A stretch of 64,000 nt of DNA from Corynebacterium sp. (GCF_030532715.1 NZ_JAUNKO010000005.1:62001-126000), one strand, 5' to 3'. Shown: positions 33,239-42,933, counted from the stretch's first letter. Notes: generated by a model from the sequence alone, not told the origin. A program made the numbers and translations.

Positions 33239-34372
33239 ATGAACACGAAACCAGCCCCCGTCACGCCCGTGACTGGTTTGGGCCATACATCTGTCAACCC
33301 TGATTTGCTCAAAACCGTGGGCTATGTGGAAGAGGCCAACGCGAGCGCGACATCCATCTTGGTTGACCACCACGTAGAACACATGGTCACCCATGACGGG
33401 CAAGTTGAAGTCATGCCGCTTGCCGACGCCCTCGTTACCTACCCGTGGCTCCAAGAACTGATGTTCTCTCTCGTGGACCCCACCAGCGATGAGGTGCTGC
33501 GCCGCGCCTTCGAATCTACGCGCCGTCCGCTCGGCACGTTTACCTGGGTGCACGATCACGCTGTGTTGGACAAGCCGCTGCAATCTTTCACGTTGATGAC
33601 GGTCCCGCAGGAACGCCAATTCATGCACGATGTCACCGTGATTGGTGAAGGCGCTGTCGTGGATTCCATTTCTGGTGCTGCGGTAACCGAGCAGATGACG
33701 CACGGCACCCATGTGTCAGTCTCAGAAACGTTCATCCACCCGAATGCGCGGGTGCGGTCGCTGGATGTGGAACGCTGGGGTGCGCACATGGATGTGCACT
33801 CCTATAGCGGCACCAAGGTTGGCGCGGGTGCCGTGTGCAGTACGATTTCCGTGGCGGTGAACGCGATTAGGAGCCATACGGACATCTCTACAACCGTGCT
33901 GGACGATGACGCGGTGGATACGAACCATTCCATTGCTTTCGCCCCACATGGCACGCACCGAACTATGCGCTCCACCGTTGAGCTTCAAGGTGACGGTGCG
34001 CGCTGCGAACAGGTCGCCCGGATGGTCTCCGATGGTGGTGACATCGACAATGAAACCACGCTGGTTGGCCGAGGCGCCGGCTCCAGTGGTTTCCTGCAGT
34101 GTGACGGGTTGATGATTTCTCCGCTCGGCACGATTACATCGGTGCCCGCGCTGGTAGCCGCGACCGACACCGCCCAATTGTCCCACGAGGCGAGCGTGGG
34201 GATGGTGGATTCGGATCGTTTGGAGTACTTGATGTCCACTGGTCTCGATGAGGACGCTGCGCGTGACCTCATTGTCCGTGGTTTCCTTGACGTTGAGGAC
34301 CGTGACATGCCTGATAGTTTGCGCGAGACGGTCGCTGGGTTGATTGCCGCCGCCCGCGCCGGGGCGATGTAG
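33239..34372 (+). CDS. SufB/SufD-family scaffold (SmsB-like)
   Basis: A 377-residue protein started at the ATG at 33239. The right-handed beta-helix core is followed by the helical C-terminal domain that binds SufC. QCDG near residue 290 corresponds, by my alignment from memory, to the essential Cys405 of E. coli SufB, and LSHEAS about 28 residues later corresponds to its His-Glu pair. The closing LEYLMSTGLDEDAARDLIVRGFL matches the SufB/SufD C-terminus. It is shorter than SufB (about 480), in the range of archaeal SmsB, which forms a B2C2 complex that builds Fe-S clusters. Function is inferred. Confidence 0.82.
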   Translation: MNTKPAPVTPVTGLGHTSVNPDLLKTVGYVEEANASATSILVDHHVEHMVTHDGQVEVMPLADALVTYPWLQELMFSLVDPTSDEVLRRAFESTRRPLGTFTWVHDHAVLDKPLQSFTLMTVPQERQFMHDVTVIGEGAVVDSISGAAVTEQMTHGTHVSVSETFIHPNARVRSLDVERWGAHMDVHSYSGTKVGAGAVCSTISVAVNAIRSHTDISTTVLDDDAVDTNHSIAFAPHGTHRTMRSTVELQGDGARCEQVARMVSDGGDIDNETTLVGRGAGSSGFLQCDGLMISPLGTITSVPALVAATDTAQLSHEASVGMVDSDRLEYLMSTGLDEDAARDLIVRGFLDVEDRDMPDSLRETVAGLIAAARAGAM

Positions 34373-34410
34373 CGGCTCGCGGTGAGGTCGGGCCGGTACA
34401 GTGTAGTAGC

Positions 34411-35223
34411 GTGAACCAGCCTCGACCTCTCGCCCTCTCCCCGTCGCGCGCCGGGGATTACCAGCAATGCCCATTGTTGTACCGGTTTCGCGCTATTGAT
34501 CGGTTGCCGGAGCCAAAGACCGTAGCCCAAGTCAAAGGTACGCTCGTGCATGCAGTGTTGGAGGAGATGCATGGCCTGCCGCGTGAGCAGCGCTTGTACC
34601 CTGCCGCCGTAAAACGCCTCAAACCACAATGGGCACGTATGTGCGAAGAGGATGGTGAGTTACAGGAGCTTGTCCCGGCGGCCGAACTCTACGATTTCCT
34701 GGTTGAGTGCCGGAGCCTGTTGCGCGGCTATTTCGAGATGGAAAATCCACAGGGTTTTGACGCTCACGAATGCGAAATGTACGTAGATACCGTTCTCCCC
34801 AACGGGGTACCGGTGCGCGGCTTCATTGACCGCGTAGATATCGCCCCTACCGGCGAAGTACGGGTTGTGGACTATAAAACGGGGAAAAAGCCACTGCCCC
34901 GTTACAGCCAGCAAGCCCATTTTCAAATGCGCTTTTACGCGCTGGTGTATTGGCGCCTGTTTGAGGTCATCCCTACGCAATTGCGGCTCATGTACCTCAA
35001 GGTTATCGATTCAATGTTTCTCACCCCGTCCCGTGAAGAACTCGAGTTTTTTGAGCGCGACTTGGGCGACCTCTGGTCCAAAATTGAAGGCGACGGCAAA
35101 AGTGGTGTATTCCGCACTCGAACGTCAAAGCTATGCGGGTGGTGCCCGCACCAGCAACTCTGCCCCGAGTTCGGTGGCACTCCCCCTGCCTACCCTGGCT
35201 GGCCTGGCAGCACAGCTGACTAA
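34411..35223 (+). CDS. RecB-family PD-(D/E)xK nuclease with Fe-S cysteines (Rv2119-like)
   Basis: A 270-residue single-domain exonuclease of the Cas4/AddB type. LSPSRAGDYQQCPLLYRF opens the domain with the first Cys, VRVVDYKTGKK near residue 155 is the D-x-K catalytic core, and CGWCPHQQLCPEF near residue 250 supplies three more Cys, consistent with a 4Fe-4S cluster. Enzymes of this type trim DNA ends; the substrate here is unknown. Start GTG. The M. tuberculosis homologue Rv2119 also follows trmI/mpa. Confidence 0.85.
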   Translation: MNQPRPLALSPSRAGDYQQCPLLYRFRAIDRLPEPKTVAQVKGTLVHAVLEEMHGLPREQRLYPAAVKRLKPQWARMCEEDGELQELVPAAELYDFLVECRSLLRGYFEMENPQGFDAHECEMYVDTVLPNGVPVRGFIDRVDIAPTGEVRVVDYKTGKKPLPRYSQQAHFQMRFYALVYWRLFEVIPTQLRLMYLKVIDSMFLTPSREELEFFERDLGDLWSKIEGDGKSGVFRTRTSKLCGWCPHQQLCPEFGGTPPAYPGWPGSTAD

Positions 35224-36263
35224 CTGCACGAGCGAAAATATTCGCGCAGACCGGGAAGTGCGAGGTCAACCCAACCTAGCCGCACCATGGTGATATACCC
35301 GCGGTTTGCCAGCCGGCGCCGGTATTGCGCCACGGTGTCAGCGGACCGTTGCATGCGCGCTGCAATGTCCGCGATTTTTACCGCCTCGTCGCCTGCCGCA
35401 ACCGCCGATAAAAACGCCACATCTAGCCCGGATAATTCGGCGCACAGCGGATGCAATATTGTGCTGCTAAATTTCCGTAGTGCGTCCACACTGGCAGCTT
35501 CTACATGTGTGGATTGTATAGTGCCAGCACCCTCGACAGCGTTCCAACAATAGTGCCCAATAAGTTGCACTAATAACGGGTATCCGCGCGTGGCAGCGAC
35601 GGCCATGGTGAGCGCTTGTTCCTCCCATACTAATTCAGTTGATTCAAACAACTCGCGCACCGCTTGATCGGTTAAAGCGGTAAACCATTCGACCGTAACA
35701 CCGGTGAATTGTTCGCCGTGTTCCAGTGCTTTTCCGTATTCCACCGGCGTCATTGTGGCCACGACACGCACCTTGTGCCTGTCCGTGAATAATGGGGAAA
35801 CCGCGGCAATTAGGTCGTGTATTTCCGCCATCCCCGCCGCTGTGACGTCATCAACCGTTACCAATAGTCCGCTGTCATGTGCCGCAAGAGATTCGGCAAC
35901 GAGTTTGAGGTTGCGTACCAGTTCGCTTTGCGACGCCGCTTCCTGCCGCCCCGGCCCTAAAAGCTGCGGCGCCGAAACTCCAACAACCCTTCGATTGGTG
36001 GACCCAACTCCCAGCGCCTTCATGAGCGCGGGAAGGTGCTCATCGCGCAACCTAGTTACGAGCCCTGCAGTGGCGTTTTCCGCGATCACCGCCCAATTCC
36101 GGCCTCGTGCCTGCTGCTCAATGGTGTCGAGGGCGACAGTTTTTCCGCTCCCTTCAAAACCGACCAACAATCGCGCATCGGCGGATTCAAACACGCCACC
36201 CCATGGGCCGAGGGCGCGGGCTGCCGGAATGGCACCTATGTGGGGATCAAAAGGATTAGTCAT
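35220..36263 (-). CDS. P-loop ATPase with C-terminal winged helix, function unknown
   Basis: A 347-residue protein started at the ATG at 36263, with GAAGGGAAG nine bases upstream. Walker A is GFEGSGKT near residue 35 and a Walker B-like LLVTVDDV lies near residue 130. The middle region resembles the lid of AAA/STAND ATPases (EEQALTMAVAATRGYPLLVQLIGHYCW), and the last 80 residues look like a winged helix (IADIAARMQRSADTVAQYRRRLANRGYI). This ATPase plus DNA-binding layout resembles Orc/Cdc6-type or regulatory ATPases. No partner gene is obvious; it converges on the RecB-like nuclease with a 4-bp overlap. Confidence 0.7.
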   Translation of the reverse strand: MTNPFDPHIGAIPAARALGPWGGVFESADARLLVGFEGSGKTVALDTIEQQARGRNWAVIAENATAGLVTRLRDEHLPALMKALGVGSTNRRVVGVSAPQLLGPGRQEAASQSELVRNLKLVAESLAAHDSGLLVTVDDVTAAGMAEIHDLIAAVSPLFTDRHKVRVVATMTPVEYGKALEHGEQFTGVTVEWFTALTDQAVRELFESTELVWEEQALTMAVAATRGYPLLVQLIGHYCWNAVEGAGTIQSTHVEAASVDALRKFSSTILHPLCAELSGLDVAFLSAVAAGDEAVKIADIAARMQRSADTVAQYRRRLANRGYITMVRLGWVDLALPGLREYFRSCS

Positions 36264-36659
36264 CGTCGTATCTTCCCTTCTACGAAGCATCAGCGCCCAC
36301 CGTGTCAGTTTTCTAATATCACTCAGTTTACTCACCTTTATCGGTTCGTCCAAGTGTTGGGATGTTTCCCTGCTACGTGATGGGATTGCGCCTTTTACCT
36401 GCATGAATGAGGTTCGGAAAACTGAGTTCCTTTATCTCGATCGAACGGTGTTGTGATTGCTATGTCGGCGCTAGTTCACTCAGTTTGCACCCCCGGCGTG
36501 CCCTTCGATCACGTTTGTGATGGCGGTGGCGATTGTGATTTTGCGGGCTGAATTCGTTTGTGTGTTAGGTACCGTATGTGCCTATTGCTTTTCAATGGCA
36601 GAGGAAATAGCGTAGAAATATCCCCCGCCATCTCTCAGTGAATTGCAAAAGGAAATACT
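36264..36659. other. Intergenic region between divergent genes (396 bp)
   Basis: No convincing gene was seen. It should carry the promoters of the ATPase gene (minus) and of the ABC transporter (plus). The stretch at 36405-36600 is more AT-rich than its surroundings, but no operator or riboswitch pattern was recognised. Confidence 0.5.
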
Positions 36660-37361
36660 GTGCTTTACTCGTTGCAAAATGTTACGAAAACCTATGGCGA
36701 GCCACCTGCGGAGGTGCACGCACTCGACGACGTTACTGTGGACATTCCTGCAGGTAAATTTATTGTTGTGCTTGGAGCTAGCGGATCCGGGAAAAGTACG
36801 CTATTGAATATGTTGGGAGGGATGGATACCCCAACGTCGGGTAAATTGTTGTTTCGCGGCAAGGATATTTCCCATTATTCTGCGAAACAGTTAACTAAAT
36901 TCCGGAAAAATGAAGTGGGTTTTGTTTTTCAGTCGTATAATCTTTTGTCGGATCTTACCGCGAAGGAAAATGTGGAGTTTTCTACCGAAATTGCGGGCAT
37001 CCCGCGCGCCTATGCGGTTGAGGCTTTAGAGAAGGTGGGGTTGGGTGATCGGTTGGACCACTACCCTGCCCAATTGTCGGGCGGACAGCAACAGCGCGTG
37101 TCCATTGCCCGCGGATTGGCGAAAAAGCCTGCGGTGCTGTTGTGCGACGAACCGACTGGGGCGTTGGATTTTAAGACGGGCATTATGGTGTTGAAGGTCC
37201 TCCACCAGGTGCACCAACAGGAGGACGCCTCCATCATTGTGATCACGCACAACCAGGATATTGCGAAGATCGCTGACCTTGTGTTGACGATGCGTAGCGG
37301 CAAGATCATTGACATTACGGAAAACAATGCCCCGTTGGATCCGGATGAGGTGAGTTGGTAG
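36660..37361 (+). CDS. ABC transporter ATP-binding protein (MacB/LolD type)
   Basis: A 233-residue ATPase with Walker A LGASGSGKST near residue 39, Q-loop, signature LSGGQQQRVSIARGL near residue 140, Walker B LLCDEPTGALD near residue 162 and H-loop ITHNQ. The EPTGALD block is typical of MacB/LolD/BceA transporters. Start GTG with AAAAGGAAA upstream. It overlaps the permease start by one base, so the two form an operon. Confidence 0.92.
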   Translation: MLYSLQNVTKTYGEPPAEVHALDDVTVDIPAGKFIVVLGASGSGKSTLLNMLGGMDTPTSGKLLFRGKDISHYSAKQLTKFRKNEVGFVFQSYNLLSDLTAKENVEFSTEIAGIPRAYAVEALEKVGLGDRLDHYPAQLSGGQQQRVSIARGLAKKPAVLLCDEPTGALDFKTGIMVLKVLHQVHQQEDASIIVITHNQDIAKIADLVLTMRSGKIIDITENNAPLDPDEVSW

Positions 37362-39679
37362 TGAAAGCACCCACCAAGAACATGCTGCGCCAGACCGTGC
37401 GGCAGGCGCGATCGTTGCTGGGGCTGGTCATCATTATTGCGGTGGGCATCGGGTTTTACGTCACCATTAAGACGTCCTCGGTGAATTACGAAAATAGCTC
37501 GAATGAGTTTTTTCATCAATACGCACTGCCCGATCTGCTGATATCCGGCGGTGATTTCGACGCCGAGGATGAGCGGCGGGTCGCCGAACTGCCAGGCGTG
37601 CAGGCGGTGCAGCGGCGTGCCGTCGTCGACACGAAACGCGGTGATCACACCCTGCGGTTATTGTCCTACGATACGAGCAGCCCGCGGGCAAACAAGCCGT
37701 ATATTTACCACGGGGACGCCCCGCGCAGTGTTGATGAGTGCCTGATCACGGAAAAGTACGCGGAAGCCAACCAGCTGCGCGTTGGGGACCGTATCGAGTT
37801 TTCCCACAAGCGCTTCAAGGATTCCTGCACGGTCACGGGTTTCGCCACCACCCCGGAGGATTTGTACCTTAAGCAAAGCGCCACCCAACCGATTGCGGAT
37901 CCGAAGGACTTCGGGATGCTATACGTGGATACGAAGTTTATGACCCGCCACGAATTGCCGCTGAGCGAGGTTGCGGTGCGGTACCACGAGGGCGTCGATA
38001 CGCACCATTTGGACGATCAGATCGCGGAAACCCTCGGTGAGAAGGTGCGTGATGTAACCAAACGGCCCGACATTTACAGCTACAACGCGTTCAAGTCGGA
38101 CGTGGAGCACTTCGGCCTGATGGCGTACGTGTTTCCGCTTGTGTTTTTGATTATTGCGGCGATTGTTATTTTTGTGGGGCAGCGGCGAAATGTGCTGCGC
38201 GATAGGCGGCAGATTGGCATTCTGAAAGCCATGGGGTGCGGCTCGTGGGAAGTGATGCGACTGTACGTGTATTCGGCTGTGGCCGTTGCGCTCGTCGGCT
38301 CGGTGCTCGGGTTTTTGTTCGCACAGGTTGCGGGGCCGTGGGTGATCGGCAACTTCGATTCGGTGCTGTCGGCGCCATTCTTGGATTTTGACGGCTCCAT
38401 TGACAATTTGGTGGTGCCGTCCGCAATCGCAGTCTTCGTTTGTGTCGTATCCACACTTTTTGCGGTGGGGCGCATCGTCATGATCCGGCCGGCGGAAGCC
38501 ATGCACGCGGAACCACCGCAGCAAGGCAAGGATATTCTGCTGCAGCGGCTGTGGTTGTGGCGACGCATGTCCTTTAACTCTCGGTACGCGGCGAAGGCGA
38601 CGCTGCGCAACAAAGGGCGGTTTGTGGCCATGGTGTGCGGCATGATTGCGCTGCTCATGCTCACGGTCATGTCGTTGGGTTTTCGGGATTCGTTCCGGTA
38701 CGTCACCTCCAATTATTACGACACCGTGGCCCGCTACGACCTGTCGGTGAATATGCCGCCCACGCCGTATGAGCAGCAGCCGAAGTTCACGGAAAACGTC
38801 CCCCTCGACGCCTATGAGCGCGCGCTCGTCACCTCCGCGACACTGGAGGCGGGCGATCGCGTGGAAGATCTCCCACTGTTGATTGCCGATGATCCTATAC
38901 GCATGCACAACCTCACCACTGAAGCCGGCGACCCAGTGGAATTGGGTAGCGGCGTGGTGCTTCCGAAGTATTATGCCGAAAAACTTGGCGTGAATATTGG
39001 CGACGAAATTGAGATTTCCACGCCGAGTCGGCTCGTGTCGGGGACCGCAACAGTGTCCGATTTATCCAACCAAAACCTCGGGTTTACCGTGGCGCTGACG
39101 TTCGACACCGCGCGAAACACGCTGAACTTAGACGAACCGGTATACAACACGGTATACGCGCAATCGGATACGAATGTGGATGCGACAATAAAGAAGCTGG
39201 AGCAGGAGGACGACGTCCTTTCCGTCAGTTCCATCACCGACGATAAAACCAGCTACCAAAAACTCACCGACACCTTCGGGGTGTACACCACGCTGCTGGT
39301 GGTATTTTCCATCGTGTTGGGCATTGCCACCCTCTATTCAATCTCTTCGATCACGCTGCTGGCCAGGCAATATGAGTTCATTGTGCTGCAGGTGATGGGC
39401 TATTCCCGCGGAGACATTTTGAAGGCGTACCTCAAGGAACTTGCGTCGCAGTTTTTCTTAGCGCTGCCTATCGGGCTGATCGGTGGCTATGTGCTCACCA
39501 TTTACCTCACGTCACTGTTTTCAAATGACTCGATGCTGTTCCAGGCGCAAGTTACCGAGATAAGCTATGCGGTTGCTATCGTCGCCGCCTTGGTTGTGAT
39601 TGCCATCGTGTGGGGCAATGCCCGAAGCCAGGTGAACAAGCAAGACTTGGTGGCTGGGCTGAAAGCACGAGAGGAATGA
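37361..39679 (+). CDS. FtsX-like ABC transporter permease (two FtsX domains)
   Basis: A 772-residue membrane protein started at the GTG at 37361. An N-terminal membrane helix (LLGLVIIIAVGIGFYV) leads to a large extracellular domain, then three helices of the first FtsX domain (near residues 260-375). The pattern repeats: a helix near 425, a second extracellular domain and a last group of three helices (residues 640-760). MacB/BceB-type permeases act in mechanotransmission, peptide resistance, lipoprotein or toxin export; the substrate is unknown. No regulator or two-component system is adjacent, unlike typical Bce modules. Confidence 0.9.
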   Translation: MKAPTKNMLRQTVRQARSLLGLVIIIAVGIGFYVTIKTSSVNYENSSNEFFHQYALPDLLISGGDFDAEDERRVAELPGVQAVQRRAVVDTKRGDHTLRLLSYDTSSPRANKPYIYHGDAPRSVDECLITEKYAEANQLRVGDRIEFSHKRFKDSCTVTGFATTPEDLYLKQSATQPIADPKDFGMLYVDTKFMTRHELPLSEVAVRYHEGVDTHHLDDQIAETLGEKVRDVTKRPDIYSYNAFKSDVEHFGLMAYVFPLVFLIIAAIVIFVGQRRNVLRDRRQIGILKAMGCGSWEVMRLYVYSAVAVALVGSVLGFLFAQVAGPWVIGNFDSVLSAPFLDFDGSIDNLVVPSAIAVFVCVVSTLFAVGRIVMIRPAEAMHAEPPQQGKDILLQRLWLWRRMSFNSRYAAKATLRNKGRFVAMVCGMIALLMLTVMSLGFRDSFRYVTSNYYDTVARYDLSVNMPPTPYEQQPKFTENVPLDAYERALVTSATLEAGDRVEDLPLLIADDPIRMHNLTTEAGDPVELGSGVVLPKYYAEKLGVNIGDEIEISTPSRLVSGTATVSDLSNQNLGFTVALTFDTARNTLNLDEPVYNTVYAQSDTNVDATIKKLEQEDDVLSVSSITDDKTSYQKLTDTFGVYTTLLVVFSIVLGIATLYSISSITLLARQYEFIVLQVMGYSRGDILKAYLKELASQFFLALPIGLIGGYVLTIYLTSLFSNDSMLFQAQVTEISYAVAIVAALVVIAIVWGNARSQVNKQDLVAGLKAREE

Positions 39680-39690
39680 TTTTCAAGCTG

Positions 39691-39721
39691 CGGGCCACCC
39701 CGGTATGCACCGCGTGGCCCG
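39691..39721. terminator. Hairpin between convergent permease and dcu genes
   Basis: CGGGCCAC at 39691-39698 pairs with GTGGCCCG at 39714-39721, and CGGT/ACCG inside the loop extend the stem. It lies between two convergent stops, as a bidirectional terminator would, but no U run follows on either strand. Confidence 0.55.
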
Positions 39722-39735
39722 TAGTCGTGGTTGGC

Positions 39736-41043
39736 CTAAAGCATGACTGAGCCAAACAGGAACCCAAACACCACGGCGAGCGCGATGCACAGGGTGCCGG
39801 GAATAATGAACGAATGGTTGAACACGAATTTGCCAATGCGTGTGGAACCGGTGTCATCCATTTCCACCGCCGCCAGCAGTGTGGGATAGGTGGGCAGGAC
39901 GAACAGTGACGACACCGCAGCGAACGACGCTACCGCCGTCAATGGAGACACCCCAACTGCCAGGGCAGCTGGCAGCAGCGCCTTCGCCGTGGCGGCCTGC
40001 GAGTACAGCAGCGCTGCCGCGAGGAACAGCACCACGGCAAGCATCCACGGATAGGTTTGCAGGACATTACCGGACAGGGTTTTAATGTCCTCGATGTAGG
40101 CATTGATGATCGTGGTGCCCAGCCAAGCCACACCCATCACACACACGCACGCCGACATGCCGGATTTGAATACTTGCGTACCGGCGATCTCGGCTGCTGG
40201 AATGCGGCACATAATGGTGATGATCGTCGCCGTGGCCAACATGATGGACATGATCGCTTCGTTTCGGGGCAGCGTTGGCTCCGCAATCAAACCGACCTGT
40301 TCGGAGATTGCGGTGGCGTAGCACATGACCACGACAATGGCGATGAGGAAGATCCACACGGAGTTACGGGCGGTCTTTGTGGGTACGTAGTCGGACCCTT
40401 TGGGTGGCTGCACCAAGCCCCGCGCGAGGCGATCTTGGTAAATCGGATCATCGTCGAGTTCTTTGCCCAACCGGTTGGTCACCAACGCCGTCGGGAAAAT
40501 AGCCAAAAACGTTGCGGGAATCACTACCGCCAGCAATTGCAGGTAGCTCACCCCCAGCGGTTCCATAATGGATGCCATAAACACTACGGCGGCGGAAATT
40601 GGTGACGCGGTGATCGCGAGCTGCGAAGCCACCACCGCGATTGACAACGGCCGCGACGGCCGAACGTGGCCTTCTTTCGCCACCTCCGCAATCACCGGCA
40701 AGGTGGAAAAAGCGGTGTGGCCGGTGCCTGCGAACAGTGTCATCAGGTACGTTACCAACGGGGCGAGGTAGGTCACTTGCCGCGGATTTTTCCGCAGCAC
40801 ACGCTCTGCGACGTGGACTAAATAGTCCATACCGCCGGCGCGTTGCATCGCGGCAATCGCCGCGATGACGGTCATAATGATGCCAATAACATCAAAGGGA
40901 ATGTCTTCTCGGGTGACGGGAACTCCAATAAGGCCGAGCAACAGCACGCCCAAGCCGCCGGCGAAGCCGATGGCTACGGAACCGAGCTGCGCACCCAAAA
41001 CGATCGCCCCAATGACGATGGCGATACAGACAATGAGGAACAC
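39736..41043 (-). CDS. Anaerobic C4-dicarboxylate transporter (DcuA/DcuB family)
   Basis: A 435-residue membrane protein with about 10-12 hydrophobic segments. It matches the Dcu family in the N-terminal block GQLGS-like GAQLGSVAIGFAGGLG and in AGTGHTAFSTLPVIAEVAKE near residue 105. Dcu carriers exchange fumarate, aspartate and succinate, mainly in fumarate respiration. The start is GTG with GGAG five bases upstream. It lies directly downstream of aspartase on the same strand, but with a terminator between them. Which Dcu type it is (A, B or C-like) cannot be decided here. Confidence 0.88.
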   Translation of the reverse strand: MFLIVCIAIVIGAIVLGAQLGSVAIGFAGGLGVLLLGLIGVPVTREDIPFDVIGIIMTVIAAIAAMQRAGGMDYLVHVAERVLRKNPRQVTYLAPLVTYLMTLFAGTGHTAFSTLPVIAEVAKEGHVRPSRPLSIAVVASQLAITASPISAAVVFMASIMEPLGVSYLQLLAVVIPATFLAIFPTALVTNRLGKELDDDPIYQDRLARGLVQPPKGSDYVPTKTARNSVWIFLIAIVVVMCYATAISEQVGLIAEPTLPRNEAIMSIMLATATIITIMCRIPAAEIAGTQVFKSGMSACVCVMGVAWLGTTIINAYIEDIKTLSGNVLQTYPWMLAVVLFLAAALLYSQAATAKALLPAALAVGVSPLTAVASFAAVSSLFVLPTYPTLLAAVEMDDTGSTRIGKFVFNHSFIIPGTLCIALAVVFGFLFGSVML

Positions 41044-41129
41044 AGTTACTCCTACAACGGAATCGATTGAATAAGCAACATCAACGCACTGTCCCCATGG
41101 CCCTCCTTCCGATTAAAGGTAGGACGAAA

Positions 41130-41155
41130 AAAGGGGCTCCGGTTGGAGCCCCTTT
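41130..41155 (-). terminator. Rho-independent terminator of aspA
   Basis: AAAGGGGCTCC at 41130-41140 and GGAGCCCCTTT at 41145-41155 form an 11-bp perfect stem with a GGTT loop. Read on the minus strand it follows the aspA stop by 6 bases and ends in TTTTTT, a textbook terminator. Confidence 0.92.
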
Positions 41156-41161
41156 GAAGAG

Positions 41162-42724
41162 TTAATCTTCTAAGTAAAGTTTTCCGCGGAACACTGGGTG
41201 CATCAGGTTTTCCTTTGACAGCACTTGGTCTAGTGTTTTGGCGTCCATCAAGCCCTTTTCCAACACCAATTCGCGCACGGACTTGCCGGTTTCGGCAGCT
41301 TCCTTGCCAATCAGGTCACCGTTGTGGTGGCCGATGAATGGATTGAGGTAGGTGACGATGCCAATAGAGTTTTCCACGTATTGGCGGCACACCTCTGGGT
41401 TGGCCGTGATGCCTTCGACGCACTTGGTGCGGAGGGTTTCCGCCGCGTTGCCAAGGAACCGAATGGATTGGAACAACGCCTCCCCGATCACTGGTTCCAT
41501 CACGTTCAGCTGAAGCTGCCCAGCCTCGGCCGCCATGGTGACGGTCAGATCGTTGCCGAACACCTTGAAGCACACCTGGTTGACCACTTCGGGAATTACC
41601 GGATTCACCTTGGCCGGCATGATTGACGAACCAGCGGCACGCGGAGGCAAGTTGATTTCGTTGAGGCCGGCGCGCGGGCCGGAGGACAGCAAGCGCAGGT
41701 CGTTACAAATCTTGGACAGTTTCATTGCGGCACGTTTCACCGCACCGTGCGCTAGTACATATGCCCCAGTATCGGAGGTGGCTTCGATGAGGTCACGCGC
41801 TGATTTCATTTCCAGACCGGTAACCTCTGACAAGGTGGCGGTGACCTGGTGGCGGTAGCCCGCCGGGGTGTTGACGCCGGTACCAATCGCTGTCGCGCCC
41901 AGGTTGATTTCCAACAGGCGGTTTGCAGACATACGCAAGATGGCCTGTTCTTCCGCCAAGTTGTGCGCGAATGCTAGAAACTCCTCCCCCAGGGTCATCG
42001 GAACAGCATCTTGAAGTTGGGTTCGGCCCATCTTCAAAATGTCCATGAACTCGTTGCCCTTGGCGTTAAACGCGGATTGCAGGGCGTCGAAACGCACAAT
42101 GAGCTCTTGGAGCGCGGCGTAAATACCCAAGCGGAAGCCAGTCGGATACGCGTCATTAGTGGACTGGCTCATGTTTACGTCATCGTTCGGGTTAATCACG
42201 TGGTACGCGCCCTTTGGCTCACCCAAGTATTCGAGCGCCAGGTTTGCAACCACCTCGTTGGTGTTCATGTTCAAACTGGTGCCCGCGCCGCCCTGGAAGA
42301 CGTCGATCGGGAACTGGTCCATGCACCGGCCATGCTCCAGAATCTGGTCACACGCCCACACGATCGCTTCGCACTTATGGGCGGGCAGCGTGTGCAGCCT
42401 GCGGTTTGCCAACGCGCACGCCTTTTTCACCTGCACCATGCCGCGAATAAACTCCGGCACCTGGTTAATGGTCGTGCGGGAAATTTGGTAGTTTTCCATC
42501 GCGCGCAGCGTGTGCACACCGTAGTAAGCGTCGTCTGGGACTTCCATCTTGCCCAGCAGGTCCTCTTCAATACGGAAACCTGCGGGTGCTGCAGGCTGAG
42601 CTTTCGACGCTTTCTTCGAGGCTGTCGCAGATTTGGTGCCGCCGTCCTTCGGAGGCTTCACGTCCACCTTTTCCGAATCAGTTTTCGCGCTTTCGGCGGG
42701 CGTCTCTGCCTTCTTCTTGCTCAT
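41162..42724 (-). CDS. aspA: Aspartate ammonia-lyase (aspartase) with charged N-terminal extension
   Basis: A 520-residue protein started at the ATG at 42724, with GGAGG ten bases upstream. Homology to aspartases begins near residue 50 at FRIEEDLLG; the signature [11 protein letters not shown] near residue 370 contains the catalytic Ser loop, and [10 protein letters not shown] is the conserved C1 region. It converts aspartate to fumarate and ammonia. The first 48 residues are an added tail rich in Lys, Ala, Pro, Ser and Glu with no start codon at its end, so it seems to be translated. The frame also runs 48 codons upstream, without conservation. With the Dcu carrier it can feed fumarate metabolism. 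Confidence 0.93.
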   Translation of the reverse strand: MSKKKAETPAESAKTDSEKVDVKPPKDGGTKSATASKKASKAQPAAPAGFRIEEDLLGKMEVPDDAYYGVHTLRAMENYQISRTTINQVPEFIRGMVQVKKACALANRRLHTLPAHKCEAIVWACDQILEHGRCMDQFPIDVFQGGAGTSLNMNTNEVVANLALEYLGEPKGAYHVINPNDDVNMSQSTNDAYPTGFRLGIYAALQELIVRFDALQSAFNAKGNEFMDILKMGRTQLQDAVPMTLGEEFLAFAHNLAEEQAILRMSANRLLEINLGATAIGTGVNTPAGYRHQVTATLSEVTGLEMKSARDLIEATSDTGAYVLAHGAVKRAAMKLSKICNDLRLLSSGPRAGLNEINLPPRAAGSSIMPAKVNPVIPEVVNQVCFKVFGNDLTVTMAAEAGQLQLNVMEPVIGEALFQSIRFLGNAAETLRTKCVEGITANPEVCRQYVENSIGIVTYLNPFIGHHNGDLIGKEAAETGKSVRELVLEKGLMDAKTLDQVLSKENLMHPVFRGKLYLED

Positions 42725-42933
42725 GAACGTTGTACCTCCATCGAATCGGGACAGGAGCTTATAGTGCCGATTGTACGCATGGTGATAACCAATAAACGCC
42801 ACTATTGATACCATTTTGAAAATCCGGGAAAGAATCACACAAAAACGCCACACGTCGCCTGTTTTCACCCCTTTTTCGGTATCATCCGCGCACCAAGCAT
42901 GAACAAAAAGTTGATTTCATTCAGCATTGCCTC

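Noticed and set aside
37919..38908. 329-residue minus-strand frame opposite the FtsX permease
   Set aside because: A shadow with biased composition; the plus-strand permease is clearly real.
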